From: Candidatus Atribacteria bacterium UBA6251 | GTDB taxonomy: Bacteria > Atribacterota > Phoenicimicrobiia > Phoenicimicrobiales > Phoenicimicrobiaceae | DNA length: 43,201 nt | NCBI GenBank assembly: GCA_002441285.1 | Contig: DJVR01000055.1 | Location: 1-43,201, forward strand | Direction of reading: 5' to 3' | In this document: piece after piece, positions 17,845 to 26,988 of the stretch | How positions within the stretch are numbered: the first letter of the stretch is position 1 | How the letters are laid out: each line of letters starts with the position of its first letter | Notes under the pieces: generated by a model | Seen by the model: the letters and a program-made list of their open reading frames with translations, nothing else | Databases searched by the model: none | What the model was told of the DNA's origin: nothing | Program-made: the position numbers and the translations under genes

Positions 17845-18642
17845 ATGAATATATTTAGAAATATCAGCTTTGGCCAATACATTCCGGGAAATTCATTAAT
17901 TCATAATTTTGATCCTCGGGTAAAAATTTTAGGCTGCTTATTAATAATTATCAACTTATTTTTAATTTCTCAATTTTGGGGTTTTTTAATTTTGGGTGTT
18001 ATGGTCTGGTCGGGAATAATAATTTCTAAAATTCATCCACGCTTTGTTTTTAGAGGGTTAAGGACTATAATTTACTTGATTCTCTTTACTATGTTGTTGC
18101 ATCTTTTTATGACCGAAGGAGAAGTTATCTTTCGTATATGGATTTTTAAAATTACCAAAGAAGGATTAATTAATGGTTTATTTATAGCTTCTCGTTTATT
18201 TATTTTAATTTTAACTACTTCATTACTTACTTTGACTACTTCTCCTATATCTCTGACTGATGGTATAGAAAGGTTATTATCTTATTTTAAATTTATAAAA
18301 TTGCCTGCCCATGAAATTGCGATGATGATGACTATTGCGCTAAGATTTATTCCTACTCTCTTGGAAGAAACAGAAAAAATAATGAAAGCTCAGATATCTC
18401 GGGGTGCAGACTTCGAATCGGGGAATATTGTGAATCGAACTAAAAATTTAATTCCTATCCTGGTACCCTTATTTGTTAATGCCTTTCGTCGAGCCGATGA
18501 ATTAGCTATAGCAATGGAAGCCAAAGGTTATAGAGGTGGAGAAGGAAGAACACATTATAGAGAATTGCAGATTCATAGAAAAGATATTTTATTCTTTACT
18601 ATAATTACTGCTCTAGCCATTATAGTTGGTATACTTTTCTAA
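17845..18642 (+). CDS. ecfT: ECF transporter transmembrane subunit EcfT
   Basis: EcfT couples the two ATPases to a substrate-binding S component. The 265-aa protein has the N-terminal GQYIPGNSLIHNFDPRVKI, several hydrophobic helices, and the cytoplasmic coupling motifs with Ala-Arg-Gly-like SRGADF and the later EAKGYRGG. No S component is present in the window, which fits a shared (group II) module serving unlinked S components. Confidence 0.93.
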   Translation: MNIFRNISFGQYIPGNSLIHNFDPRVKILGCLLIIINLFLISQFWGFLILGVMVWSGIIISKIHPRFVFRGLRTIIYLILFTMLLHLFMTEGEVIFRIWIFKITKEGLINGLFIASRLFILILTTSLLTLTTSPISLTDGIERLLSYFKFIKLPAHEIAMMMTIALRFIPTLLEETEKIMKAQISRGADFESGNIVNRTKNLIPILVPLFVNAFRRADELAIAMEAKGYRGGEGRTHYRELQIHRKDILFFTIITALAIIVGILF

Positions 18643-18752
18643 AGTTATATTGTATTTGGCTAGATTATCTTATGCCTTTTAACCAGGGAATAAGTAGTAG
18701 CAAAAAATTGTGGTTATTTTATTACTCTTATAGTTGCCTGGAGAAGAAGATA

Positions 18753-19499
18753 ATGAATATAAAATTACTTATAGAATATGAAGGAACTAGATATTACGGC
18801 TGGCAAAAACAAAAAGATTTACCTACTATTCAAGAGGTTTTAGAAAAAGAAATTTCCAAGATTACAGCGGAGAAAATAATTTTATATGGTTCGGGTAGAA
18901 CTGATTCCGGGGTACATGCCCTGGGACAGGTAGCCAATTTTCATACTAGGTGTACTACTCTTTCTGTTTCTAGGATACCGAAAATCCTAAATAGTTTATT
19001 ACCTTTAGATATTAGAATTAAGAAGGCGGAAGGAGTAGAAGAAAAATTCCATTCGCGTTATAGCGCCTTAAGCAAGATTTATCATTATTATGTTTGGAAC
19101 AACTATCAGGGTAGTAGTTATGTACCTATTTTTTTAAGGAATTATGTGTATGTAATTCATCGTAAGGTCAATCTTGAGAAGATAAAAGAAGCAGCCTCTT
19201 TTTTATTAGGAGAACATGATTTTACCTCTTTTGCGAATAATAATTATACTATACAGAACCCTATTCGTAGAATTTTAGAAATATCGGTCTTTAAAAAAGG
19301 AGAATTTATTTGCTTCCATATAGAAGCAAATTCTTTTTTATATAAAATGGTTCGTACTATTGTAGGAACACTTTTGGATATAGGTTACGGCAAATTAGAC
19401 CCGTCTGATTTAGAAAGAATCTTACAAGCTAAAAATCGTAAATTAGCCGGTAAAGTAGTTCCCGCTAAAGGTTTATTTTTAATGCGAGTGAATTACTAA
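18753..19499 (+). CDS. truA: tRNA pseudouridine(38-40) synthase TruA
   Basis: TruA converts uridines 38-40 of the tRNA anticodon arm to pseudouridine. ATG 18753 behind GGAGAAG gives MNIKLLIEYEGTRYYGWQKQ and 248 aa. The catalytic Asp is D51 in GSGRTDSGVHALGQ. A longer in-frame reading from 18672 adds 27 residues unlike the family and is rejected. Its position next to the ECF genes and before rplM and rpsI is the common Gram-positive arrangement. Confidence 0.96.
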   Translation: MNIKLLIEYEGTRYYGWQKQKDLPTIQEVLEKEISKITAEKIILYGSGRTDSGVHALGQVANFHTRCTTLSVSRIPKILNSLLPLDIRIKKAEGVEEKFHSRYSALSKIYHYYVWNNYQGSSYVPIFLRNYVYVIHRKVNLEKIKEAASFLLGEHDFTSFANNNYTIQNPIRRILEISVFKKGEFICFHIEANSFLYKMVRTIVGTLLDIGYGKLDPSDLERILQAKNRKLAGKVVPAKGLFLMRVNY

Positions 19500-19603
19500 A
19501 TAAGTTTAGAACAAGATCAATATAATATTAATGATTATATTTTAGATATTAGGAGAAATTATTGTTAAAAAAATTCTTAATCTGTTAATCTAGTTAATTT
19601 CTC

Positions 19604-19633
19604 TTGACATTATGACCCTAATTGTATTAAAAT
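19604..19633 (+). promoter_or_regulatory. Promoter for rplM-rpsI
   Basis: A perfect -35 TTGACA (19604-19609) is followed after 18 nt by TAAAAT (19628-19633). It lies about 110 nt before rplM, in a long spacer after truA, so rplM and rpsI probably have their own sigma-70-type promoter. Confidence 0.6.
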
Positions 19634-19743
19634 TTATAGAGTTATTTTTATTTTTAATTCATAATTTTATCAAAAAAACGGAAAAAATAAAAAATTTAAA
19701 AGTTTAGTCAGTTGAATAAGTTTTTTTGTTGAGGAGGATGAAG

Positions 19744-20172
19744 TTGAGTACTTATATAGCTAAAGAAGAACAGATTAAAGATAAAAAATGGTATCTTATC
19801 GATGCCAAAGGAAAAGTACTGGGTAGATTAGCTACTCAGGTTGCAACTATATTAAGAGGCAAGAATAATCCAAAGTATACGCCTTTTATGGATTTGGGTG
19901 ATTATGTAGTAATTATTAATGCCGAAAAGATTAAGGTTACTGGAAATAAGCTTAAAGATAAGATATATCGATATCATACTTTTTATCCGGGAGGTTTAAA
20001 GAGTACTAATTTAGAGGTACTGTTAGAAAAAAAACCAGAATTGGTAGTCAAAAAAGCTATTCAGGGAATGATTCCTCACAATAGATTGGGAAGGGCAATG
20101 ATAAAAAAGCTAAAAGTATATCGGGGAGAGAATCACCCTCATCAGGCTCAAAAATTAGTAAAAATTGATTAA
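19744..20172 (+). CDS. rplM: 50S ribosomal protein L13
   Basis: L13 is an early-assembly protein of the large subunit. The 142-aa product (from TTG 19744) shows KWYLIDAKGKVLGRLAT, GDYVVIINAEKIKVTGNK, and the C-terminal GMIPHNRLGRAM and HPHQAQ motifs. GAGGAGG at 19731-19737 sits directly against ATG 19738, so the TTG with 6-nt spacing is the better start and gives the standard length. Confidence 0.95.
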   Translation: MSTYIAKEEQIKDKKWYLIDAKGKVLGRLATQVATILRGKNNPKYTPFMDLGDYVVIINAEKIKVTGNKLKDKIYRYHTFYPGGLKSTNLEVLLEKKPELVVKKAIQGMIPHNRLGRAMIKKLKVYRGENHPHQAQKLVKID

Positions 20173-20195
20173 AGTTGAAGGGGAGGTTAAAGAAT

Positions 20196-20588
20196 TTGAC
20201 TAATTTAAAAGCATATGGCACAGGAAGAAGAAAAACCTCTGTAGCCAGAGTATGGGTCACACTTGGTAAAGGGAATATTCAGATTAATAATAGAACCGTG
20301 GATACTTATTTTGGGAAAGAAAAATTACTAACTATAGTGGAAAAACCCTTAAAAGTAGTTAATAAAAGATCAGAAATAGATGTTATTGCCCAAGTAGAAG
20401 GTGGGGGATTTACCGGTCAAGCTGGGGCAATACAGCATGGAATTGCCAGAGCCTTGCTTCAATATGACCCAAACTTAAAACCTATACTAAAGAAGGAAGG
20501 ATTGTTGACTCGAGATGCTAGAATGAAAGAGAGAAAAAAATATGGCCAAAAAGCTGCTCGAGCCAGGTACCAATTCTCCAAGAGATAA
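20196..20588 (+). CDS. rpsI: 30S ribosomal protein S9
   Basis: S9 has a long C-terminal tail that touches P-site tRNA. TTG 20196 behind GGGGAGG gives 130 aa beginning MTNLKAYGTGRRKTSVARV. A TTG at 20175 lies before the ribosome binding site and is rejected. The GGGFTGQAGAIQHGIARALL motif and the C-terminal KKYGQKAARARYQFSKR are diagnostic. It ends the rplM-rpsI unit. Confidence 0.96.
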   Translation: MTNLKAYGTGRRKTSVARVWVTLGKGNIQINNRTVDTYFGKEKLLTIVEKPLKVVNKRSEIDVIAQVEGGGFTGQAGAIQHGIARALLQYDPNLKPILKKEGLLTRDARMKERKKYGQKAARARYQFSKR

Positions 20589-20607
20589 AAAATTATTAGA
20601 TTTAATT

Positions 20608-20652
20608 AAAAGAGAAAGGTTTGTGGAAAAGAGCAGACTTTTCTCTTTTTTT
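20608..20652 (+). terminator. Intrinsic terminator after rpsI
   Basis: A 13-bp stem with one G-T pair (20608-20620 with 20637-20649), a 16-nt loop and a run of T through 20652. It follows rpsI by 20 nt and lies just before the next gene. Confidence 0.8.
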
Positions 20653-20663
20653 ATTTCTATTCT

Positions 20664-21767
20664 ATGCAAATTATAAAGGAGAGAGGAAAAAACCTGATTA
20701 AAAAAAATCCCCGTCTAAACATTAACCTAAAAAAGATTAAGCAAAATGCTCAATACATTAAAGATTTATGTCAACAATCTCGGGTTGAAGTGGTAGGGAT
20801 AATCAAAGGATGTTGTGCTATTCCAGAAGTAGCTGAAGCCTTAGTTCAAGGGGGAATAAAGTATCTTGGCGATTCAAGGGTTAAAAATCTTCAAAGGATA
20901 AAAGTATTCGGGATTAAGACTAAAACAATGTTAATTAGAACTCCTATGCTTAGTGAAGTTAAGGAAGTTATTCGCTGGGTAGATATAAGTTTAAATTCGG
21001 AAATTAAAGTAATTAAGGCTTTATCAGAAGCTGCTTTATTATCTAAGAGTATCCATCCTATTATTTTAATGGTAGATTTAGGTGATTTAAGAGAAGGTCT
21101 AATGCCTGCGCAAGTATTGGAGACAGTAGAAAAAGTGCTCCAGTGTTCCGGGGTAAAATTGGTAGGAATTGGAGCTAATTTTGCTTGTATTAGTGGGGTC
21201 TTGCCTACTCCTGTAAAGATGCAGGAATTATTAAATATTAAAAAAGAAATCGAAGATAATTTTTCTCTTAAACTAGAAATAGTCTCCGGGGGGAATACCA
21301 GTGTTTTAAAATTGCTAGAAGATAAGGTTTTACCTCCAGGAATAAATCAGTTGAGGTTAGGAGTAGGGATACTCCTTGGCCAAGACGATGCCCGAAATCG
21401 TAATATTCAGGGAACTTATCAAGATACTTTTACCATTAGTGCGGAGATTATTGAAATTAAGAAAAAACCTTCTTTACCTCAGGGAGAAATTGGTCGAGAT
21501 GCCTTTGGAGAAATACCTATTCTAGAAGATTTAGGTATCAGAAAAAGGGCTATCTTAGCTCTAGGAAAACAGGATGTTCAAATAAAGAGTCTTATTCCCA
21601 CCTTAGAAGGGATTAAAATTATTGGAGCAAGTAGTGATCATCTGGTTTTGGATATAACCGAAGTTAAAGAAAAATTAGAGGTAGGAGATGAATTATTATT
21701 TAAAATAAATTATCCTGCTTTGCTTTCCGCTTCTACTTCTGAATATGTTTTTAAATATTTTTATTAA
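20664..21767 (+). CDS. Alanine/ornithine racemase-family PLP enzyme
   Basis: The 367-aa protein belongs to the fold-type III PLP racemases related to YhfX and the clostridial ornithine racemase Orr. The N-terminal NPRLNINLKKIKQNA and VVGIIKGCCA, whose Lys should hold PLP, are visible, along with SGGNTSVL and the QLRLGVGILLG stretch. The substrate is not proven. Its partner gene, ornithine carbamoyltransferase, is 17 nt downstream, which makes ornithine a reasonable guess. The start is uncertain: ATG 20664 has no ribosome binding site, while AAAGGAGAGAGG lies inside the frame at about 20675-20686, so CTG 20694 or ATT 20697 could be used. Confidence 0.8.
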   Translation: MQIIKERGKNLIKKNPRLNINLKKIKQNAQYIKDLCQQSRVEVVGIIKGCCAIPEVAEALVQGGIKYLGDSRVKNLQRIKVFGIKTKTMLIRTPMLSEVKEVIRWVDISLNSEIKVIKALSEAALLSKSIHPIILMVDLGDLREGLMPAQVLETVEKVLQCSGVKLVGIGANFACISGVLPTPVKMQELLNIKKEIEDNFSLKLEIVSGGNTSVLKLLEDKVLPPGINQLRLGVGILLGQDDARNRNIQGTYQDTFTISAEIIEIKKKPSLPQGEIGRDAFGEIPILEDLGIRKRAILALGKQDVQIKSLIPTLEGIKIIGASSDHLVLDITEVKEKLEVGDELLFKINYPALLSASTSEYVFKYFY

Positions 21768-21784
21768 GGAGGATATTAAATATT

Positions 21785-22717
21785 ATGTCTGTTTCTATGA
21801 AAGGGAAAGATTTAGTTTCTATAGATGATTTAACCAGAGAAGAGGTTCATCAAATTTTAGAAACTGCAGAAATTATAAAATTGAGACATTATGCCCAAGA
21901 AGAACAACCTGTTTTAAAAGGTAAAATTTTAGGAATGATATTTCAAAAGCCTTCTCTCAGAACCAGGGTATCTTTTGAAGCAGGAATGATGCAACTCGGT
22001 GGGCAAGCCATCTATCTTGGGCCAGATGATATAAAATTAGGAGAAAGAGAAGCTACTAAAGATATTGCTCAAGTCCTTTCTCGTTATGTTGACGGGATTA
22101 TGGCTCGAACTTTTAGCCACCAGGTAATCTTAGATTTAGCCAAGTATGCCAGTGTCCCGGTGATAAATGGCTTATCCGAATTATTACACCCCTGTCAGAT
22201 ATTAGGAGATTTGCTTACCATCAAAGAGAAGAAAGGGAAATTAGCCGGATTAAAATTGGCTTATATTGGTGATGGTAACAATGTAGCCCATTCTTTAATC
22301 TTTGGTTCAGTTAAGGTAGGTATAAATATTGTCCTGGCAACTCCTCCTGGTTATGAACCCAAAAAAGAAATAATAGAGAAAGCAAGAATTGACGCTCAAA
22401 AAGTAGGCAGCACTATCGAAGTTATTCACGATCCAGAGAAAGCAGTCCAGGAAGCAGATATTATTTATACTGATGTATGGACAAGTATGGGGTTTGAAAA
22501 AGAAAAGGAAAGCAGAAGGAAGGTTTTTATTCCTTATCAAGTAAATCAAAATCTGATAAACCATTCGAAAGAAGAGGTAATTATCTTACATTGTCTACCT
22601 GCTCATCGAGGAGAAGAGATTACTGATGAAGTCATTGATAGTGCAAATTCCGTAGTTATTGACCAAGCTGAAAATAGAATGCATGCGCAAAAAGGAGTAT
22701 TAGCGCTACTTTTATAA
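21785..22717 (+). CDS. argF: Ornithine carbamoyltransferase
   Basis: The enzyme joins carbamoyl phosphate and ornithine to give citrulline, or runs in reverse in arginine catabolism. In the 310-aa product the carbamoyl-phosphate motif is SLRTR (57-61; the classical form is STRTR, but SLRTR occurs in the family). HPCQ is at 135-138, DVWTSMG is the ornithine-binding SMG loop, and HCLPAHR is near residue 275. The ATG follows AAGGAGG by 12 nt. No other arginine-pathway genes are nearby. The only partner is the racemase-family gene upstream, so a role in ornithine or citrulline catabolism is possible. Confidence 0.92.
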   Translation: MSVSMKGKDLVSIDDLTREEVHQILETAEIIKLRHYAQEEQPVLKGKILGMIFQKPSLRTRVSFEAGMMQLGGQAIYLGPDDIKLGEREATKDIAQVLSRYVDGIMARTFSHQVILDLAKYASVPVINGLSELLHPCQILGDLLTIKEKKGKLAGLKLAYIGDGNNVAHSLIFGSVKVGINIVLATPPGYEPKKEIIEKARIDAQKVGSTIEVIHDPEKAVQEADIIYTDVWTSMGFEKEKESRRKVFIPYQVNQNLINHSKEEVIILHCLPAHRGEEITDEVIDSANSVVIDQAENRMHAQKGVLALLL

Positions 22718-22779
22718 AAGATAATTGATTATAGGTAAAGATAATTTTATAATAATAGTAAAATAAGATAAAAGATAAA

Positions 22780-22816
22780 TAGAGGAGTAAAGATTTCACC
22801 TACCTTTACTCCTCTA
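22780..22816 (+). terminator. Stem-loop after argF
   Basis: A perfect 13-bp stem (22780-22792 with 22804-22816) with an 11-nt loop. No T-run follows on the + strand, while the flank on the other side is A-rich. It probably marks the end of the racemase-argF unit, or stabilises its mRNA. Confidence 0.5.
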
Positions 22817-22919
22817 GAGAGAAAGTCAGATTAAGTAATTTACTTTTTGTTTAGATTAGTATTAAATTTTTATAAAATTATAAAAATATTCCAGAAGGCA
22901 AGACCAAAAGGAGCAATAA

Positions 22920-23705
22920 GTGTCTATTTCCTTTCATCTTTCAGATATTATTGATATAGCTATAATTGCTTTTTTATTGTACCATACTATCCTATTAATT
23001 AAAGATACCCCTGCTGTTCAGTTAATTCAAGGATTAATTATCCTTTTTATTGCTTCTTTTATTGCCGATAAGTTTGGATTAAGAACCCTAAGCTGGTTAT
23101 TAAAGGGGGCTACTGCAATGCTAGTAGTAGCTCTTCCTATAATTTTTCAACCAGAAATAAGAAGGGGACTACTAAAAATGGGTAGAGGAAGTTTTTTGGT
23201 TAGTGCTTCTTTTTTACACCAGGAAGATAAGAAAAAGATCGAGCAACTAATCAATGGTCTGGTAATGGTAATCCCTATGCTTTCTAATAAACGCAAGGGT
23301 GCTTTAGTAGTATTAGAACGAGATGTGGGTTTAAATGAAATATTAGAAACTGGCATTCTTTTAAATAGCGAATTTTCACCAGAATTACTTTATTCTATTT
23401 TTATGCCAGATTCTCCATTACATGATGGAGCAGTAATTATTAGAGGAAATAAAATTGTGGGAGCTAATTGTATCCTACCTTTATCAGAGAGGAAGGACCT
23501 CGATCAATCCTTAGGGACTAGACACAGAGCAGCCTTAGGATTAAGTGAACAGACCGATGCCATCATCATAGTAGTATCAGAGGAAACTGGGAATATTTCT
23601 GTTGCTTTAGATGGGAAACTTACTCATCCCTTAGAAATTCAGGGATTAAAAAAATTGCTTTTACATCTTTATCCACCTAAGATAGTTACAGATTATAAGG
23701 TTTAA
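22920..23705 (+). CDS. cdaA: Membrane diadenylate cyclase CdaA
   Basis: CdaA makes cyclic di-AMP from two ATP at the membrane. The 261-aa protein has three hydrophobic N-terminal segments (about residues 8-80), then the DAC domain with DSPLHDGAVII (D169-G170-A171 are the DGA motif) and the GTRHRAALGLSE motif near residue 199. It starts at GTG 22920 behind AAAGGAG. It heads the conserved cdaA-cdaR-glmM order, in which GlmM can bind and restrain CdaA. Confidence 0.95.
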   Translation: MSISFHLSDIIDIAIIAFLLYHTILLIKDTPAVQLIQGLIILFIASFIADKFGLRTLSWLLKGATAMLVVALPIIFQPEIRRGLLKMGRGSFLVSASFLHQEDKKKIEQLINGLVMVIPMLSNKRKGALVVLERDVGLNEILETGILLNSEFSPELLYSIFMPDSPLHDGAVIIRGNKIVGANCILPLSERKDLDQSLGTRHRAALGLSEQTDAIIIVVSEETGNISVALDGKLTHPLEIQGLKKLLLHLYPPKIVTDYKV

Positions 23706-23732
23706 TTAACATCCTTCAAGGAAAATAGATAA

Positions 23733-24947
23733 ATGCAGGAAATAATGAAAAACTTGCTACTGAAAAATATCAATATCAAAATAATCTCTTTATTCTTAGC
23801 TATTATTCTCTGGTTTTATGTAATAGGGGGAGAGAATCCAATAATTGAACGTTTCATTGATATTCCTCTAAATATTTCTAACTTATCGGCAGGTTTATCC
23901 TTAAGAGAAATTCCTACCAATATAAGTATAGGCATTAAAGGTCCAAAGAATTTAGTGAATAATCTTTCTTCCGGAGAGATAGTAGGAATAATCGATTTTT
24001 CTGAAATTAAAGAACCGGGAATTTATAAATTAAAGATAGAAGTAAAACCTCCCAATAGGATTGAAATCATACGAGTTATCCCTGCTGAAATTAGTGTAAT
24101 GGTAGAACAGATTTTAACTAAAACAGTAGAAGTAGAATATGATTTAATCGGTATCCCAGAAAAAGGATATTCTTTAGCTGATGAACCCAAGATTACTCCC
24201 GAAAGAGTAAATATTACTGGTCCCTCGAGTATTTTAGAAAAAGTAAAACAAGTAGTTCTGGTAATTGATATTTCTGGAATAAATAAAGATTTAACCAAAC
24301 AGGGAATCCTTAAAGCTATAGATATGAGCGGAAAAGAGATTAGAGAAATTAAGATTGAGCCAGATGTAGTCGAGGTTTCTATTTTTTTAACCGAAGGATA
24401 TCCTACTAAATTACTTTTAGTTAAACCAAGAATAACTGGAAAGCCCGCTCCTGGTTATTTTATCTCCCAAATTTTAATTACTCCAGAAGAATTAGAAATT
24501 ATGGGTAATTTTCATCAACTTAACCGCCTGGAATGGCTTGAAACTATTCCAATCGATGTAAACGGGATTACTAAAACTTTATCAGTTAAAGTCCCTTCTC
24601 TTTTGGAAGAAGGTTTAAATATTATAGGCGAACAAAATTCTCTGATTGAAGTTACTATTCAGGTACAAGAAAGTATTATTAGTCGAACTATAAAAGGAAT
24701 ACCCGTAAACTTAAAGAACGTGTCTCCTTTCCTATCTTGCCAAATTAACCCTTCTGCAGTAGACATAACTATTGAAGGTAGATATATGCTAATAAATGAA
24801 ATAAAAGAAGAAGAAATAAAAGCCTGGGTAGAATTTAATGATGAAATATTGGAGCAACAAACTTTGCCAGTAAAGGTGCAGTTACCAGAAGAGATAAATT
24901 TAATAGAGATAAATCCTTCAGAAGTAGTTATTCTATTCAATAAATGA
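23733..24947 (+). CDS. cdaR: CdaA regulator CdaR (YbbR repeats)
   Basis: CdaR is a membrane-anchored protein that modulates CdaA. The 404-aa product has one N-terminal membrane segment (IISLFLAIILWFYVIGG), followed by about four extracytoplasmic YbbR domains of roughly 80-90 residues each. Their recurring phrases are PLNISNL, IPVNLKNV, GPKNLV, and GPSSIL. The start is either ATG 23733 or ATG 23745. It lies 27 nt after cdaA and precedes glmM by about 130 nt. Confidence 0.88.
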   Translation: MQEIMKNLLLKNINIKIISLFLAIILWFYVIGGENPIIERFIDIPLNISNLSAGLSLREIPTNISIGIKGPKNLVNNLSSGEIVGIIDFSEIKEPGIYKLKIEVKPPNRIEIIRVIPAEISVMVEQILTKTVEVEYDLIGIPEKGYSLADEPKITPERVNITGPSSILEKVKQVVLVIDISGINKDLTKQGILKAIDMSGKEIREIKIEPDVVEVSIFLTEGYPTKLLLVKPRITGKPAPGYFISQILITPEELEIMGNFHQLNRLEWLETIPIDVNGITKTLSVKVPSLLEEGLNIIGEQNSLIEVTIQVQESIISRTIKGIPVNLKNVSPFLSCQINPSAVDITIEGRYMLINEIKEEEIKAWVEFNDEILEQQTLPVKVQLPEEINLIEINPSEVVILFNK

Positions 24948-25076
24948 TCTTAATTTTTTAGTTTCAGTATTTAAACTTTTCTTTAATAGTAAGATAAATA
25001 AAGCTAAAAACTTGTATCTACTAAGTAAAAATTCATAATAAATTAAAATCAAGCTGAGATAATAAGGAGGTTTTTG

Positions 25077-26426
25077 ATGAAAAAATTGTTTGGAACTGAT
25101 GGGATAAGAGGAATTGCTAATCAAGAACCCATTACTCCTTTGACTGCTTTTCAGCTGGGAAGGGCCGGAGCATATTTAATAAGAAATAAGAATAATCCTA
25201 AAATCTTAGTTGGCAAAGATACACGAATATCTGGTGATATGCTTGAGGCTGCGTTAATGTCAGGTATTTGTTCATTGGGAGTAGAGGTATTAAAAGTGGG
25301 GATAATGCCTACCCCGGCTATCTCTTTTCTCACGAGATTTTTTAAAGCTGATTGCGGAATAGTCATTTCAGCCTCTCACAATCCCTTTGATAATAACGGA
25401 ATTAAATACTTTCGTAGAGATGGTTTTAAATTTTCTGATAAAGAAGAAGAAGAAGTAGAGGAAGTATTTTTTAAAGATTATACTCGAAATAAATGGGCTA
25501 CTGGAAAGGAAATTGGGAAAATAAGCTACTTATCTAATAGTGCCATTCAGATATATTTAGAACACTTAAAAAAGAGTATCCCATCTGATTTTAATTTGAG
25601 TGAATTTAAAATAGTTTTAGATTGCGCTAATGGAGCCACCTATGAAATTGCTACAAAAATTTTTAATCAATTAAAAGCCCATCTTACAGTGATTAATAAT
25701 CAACCGAATGGAATCAATATTAATCTAAATTGTGGTTCTACTCAAGTAGAAGGATTAAGGAGGGAAGTTATAAAACAAAAAGCTGATATGGGTTTCGCTT
25801 TTGATGGTGATGGAGATAGAGTTATAGCCATAGATGAAAAAGGTAATATAGTTGATGGAGATCAAATAATGGCGGTTTGTGCCTTGAACCTTCTTCAGAA
25901 AGATCAATTACCTCACCGGAGGGTAGTAACTACAATAATGAGCAATTTAGGATTTGATCGTCTCATTAACCAGGCAGGTGGTAATGTGATTAGAACTACA
26001 GTAGGAGATCGTTATGTTTTAGAGGCAATGCTTAAGTCGGGAGCTATTCTGGGAGGGGAACAATCTGGGCACATTATTTTTTTAAATTATCATAATACTG
26101 GAGATGGTATATTAACCTCCTTGCAGCTTCTAAAAGTCATTAAAGAAGAAGAAAAATCTTTATCTGAATTAGCTGGAGTGCTAAAGAAATATCCTCAGAT
26201 AATGCTAAATTTCCCGGTGGAAAATAAAACTGATTTTTTATACCAAGATAATGTGCTAAAGATTATTCAAGAGGCAGAGAAAGAATTGGAAGGGAAGGGA
26301 AGGATTTTTATTCGACCTTCCGGAACTGAACCATTAATTAGAATCTTATTAGAAGGTGAAGATGGAGCAAGATTAGAAGAGATTGGCGGTAAATTTAAAG
26401 AAGTATTTGTTAAAGAAAAGAAATAA
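25077..26426 (+). CDS. glmM: Phosphoglucosamine mutase GlmM
   Basis: GlmM converts glucosamine-6-phosphate to glucosamine-1-phosphate for UDP-GlcNAc. The 449-aa product begins MKKLFGTDGIRG. S100 in ISASHNP is the phosphorylated active-site serine, DGDGDR near residue 243 binds magnesium, and RPSGTEPLIRI near the C-terminus holds the substrate phosphate. ATG 25077 is 6 nt after AAGGAGG. The next step upstream in the pathway, GlmS, is encoded 560 nt downstream. Confidence 0.97.
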   Translation: MKKLFGTDGIRGIANQEPITPLTAFQLGRAGAYLIRNKNNPKILVGKDTRISGDMLEAALMSGICSLGVEVLKVGIMPTPAISFLTRFFKADCGIVISASHNPFDNNGIKYFRRDGFKFSDKEEEEVEEVFFKDYTRNKWATGKEIGKISYLSNSAIQIYLEHLKKSIPSDFNLSEFKIVLDCANGATYEIATKIFNQLKAHLTVINNQPNGININLNCGSTQVEGLRREVIKQKADMGFAFDGDGDRVIAIDEKGNIVDGDQIMAVCALNLLQKDQLPHRRVVTTIMSNLGFDRLINQAGGNVIRTTVGDRYVLEAMLKSGAILGGEQSGHIIFLNYHNTGDGILTSLQLLKVIKEEEKSLSELAGVLKKYPQIMLNFPVENKTDFLYQDNVLKIIQEAEKELEGKGRIFIRPSGTEPLIRILLEGEDGARLEEIGGKFKEVFVKEKK

Positions 26427-26440
26427 ACTATTTCTTTTCT
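26414..26440 (+). terminator. Weak hairpin over glmM stop codon
   Basis: An 11-bp perfect but A/T-rich stem (26414-26424 with 26430-26440) includes the glmM stop codon in its 5' side. There is no T-run after it, so termination is doubtful. The right arm itself is T-rich. Confidence 0.3.
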
Positions 26441-26454
26441 GTTATAAAGGAGGC

Positions 26455-26483
26455 TTGAAGATAACACTTTAAACCTATATAAT
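26455..26483 (+). promoter_or_regulatory. glmS: Promoter for the glmS leader
   Basis: TTGAAG (26455-26460), a 17-nt spacer and a perfect TATAAT (26478-26483). Transcription would start near 26490, about 100 nt before the ribozyme cleavage site. Confidence 0.6.
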
Positions 26484-26589
26484 ATTTACGAATAGATAAT
26501 ATTTTTTTGTGATTTTTTTGAAATATTTTATACATAGATCCAATAAAGAAGGGGGGGGATAATAAATATAAACTTTACAATTAAAAATT

Positions 26590-26780
26590 AGCGCCAGAAC
26601 TTACCTTATATTTTATTGGGATGAGCATAGTTTTAAGGTAAGTTGACGAGGGAGGAGTTAATCGAAAATTCGGCGGGTGCTCCTGGGTTGACCAGATCCT
26701 TAAAAAACCTACAAAACCGACAAGTAATTGTGGGGACAAAAAGGTTTTTGTGGTTAATATCCTTAGAGGATATTGGAGTA
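26590..26780 (+). ncRNA. glmS ribozyme (GlcN6P-activated)
   Basis: This self-cleaving RNA uses glucosamine-6-phosphate as cofactor and lowers glmS expression when the product is plentiful. The conserved segments AGCGCCAGAACT, then TTGACGAGG, TTAATCGAAAATTCGGCGGG and GTGCTCC...GGTTGACC are present. Cleavage is expected between A26590 and G26591. P1 is a 10-bp perfect stem (26599-26608 with 26634-26643). An outer 3' stem (26692-26699 with 26768-26776) and an inner one (26703-26710 with 26742-26749) match the P3/P4 side of the family. The 3' limit is approximate. Confidence 0.93.
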
Positions 26781-26906
26781 ATAGATAAAGAATGACTAAA
26801 AATAAAGTTTAATTAAAAATCTATTGGTATTAATATATAGAAAATTAAGAAGAAAATTTTAATATTATTTTGTTTTACAAACGCCAGGTTGTTTAATATT
26901 TTTAAG

Positions 26907-26955
26907 TATACCTCATTATTTTCTCTAATGGATAATAATGAGGTATATTATTTTA
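26907..26955 (+). terminator. Terminator-like hairpin just upstream of glmS
   Basis: A perfect 14-bp stem (26907-26920 with 26934-26947) with a 13-nt loop is followed by TTATTTTAG, a T-rich run. It lies between the ribozyme and the glmS start 42 nt downstream. It could act as an attenuator or as a shield against exonuclease after ribozyme cleavage. The function is inferred. Confidence 0.5.
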
Positions 26956-26988
26956 GTTTAAGAATAAAATAGTAGAAAGGGGAAAATA

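Noticed and set aside
18672..18752. Longer N-terminus for truA
   Set aside because: The 27 extra residues do not resemble the family, and a ribosome binding site sits before ATG 18753.
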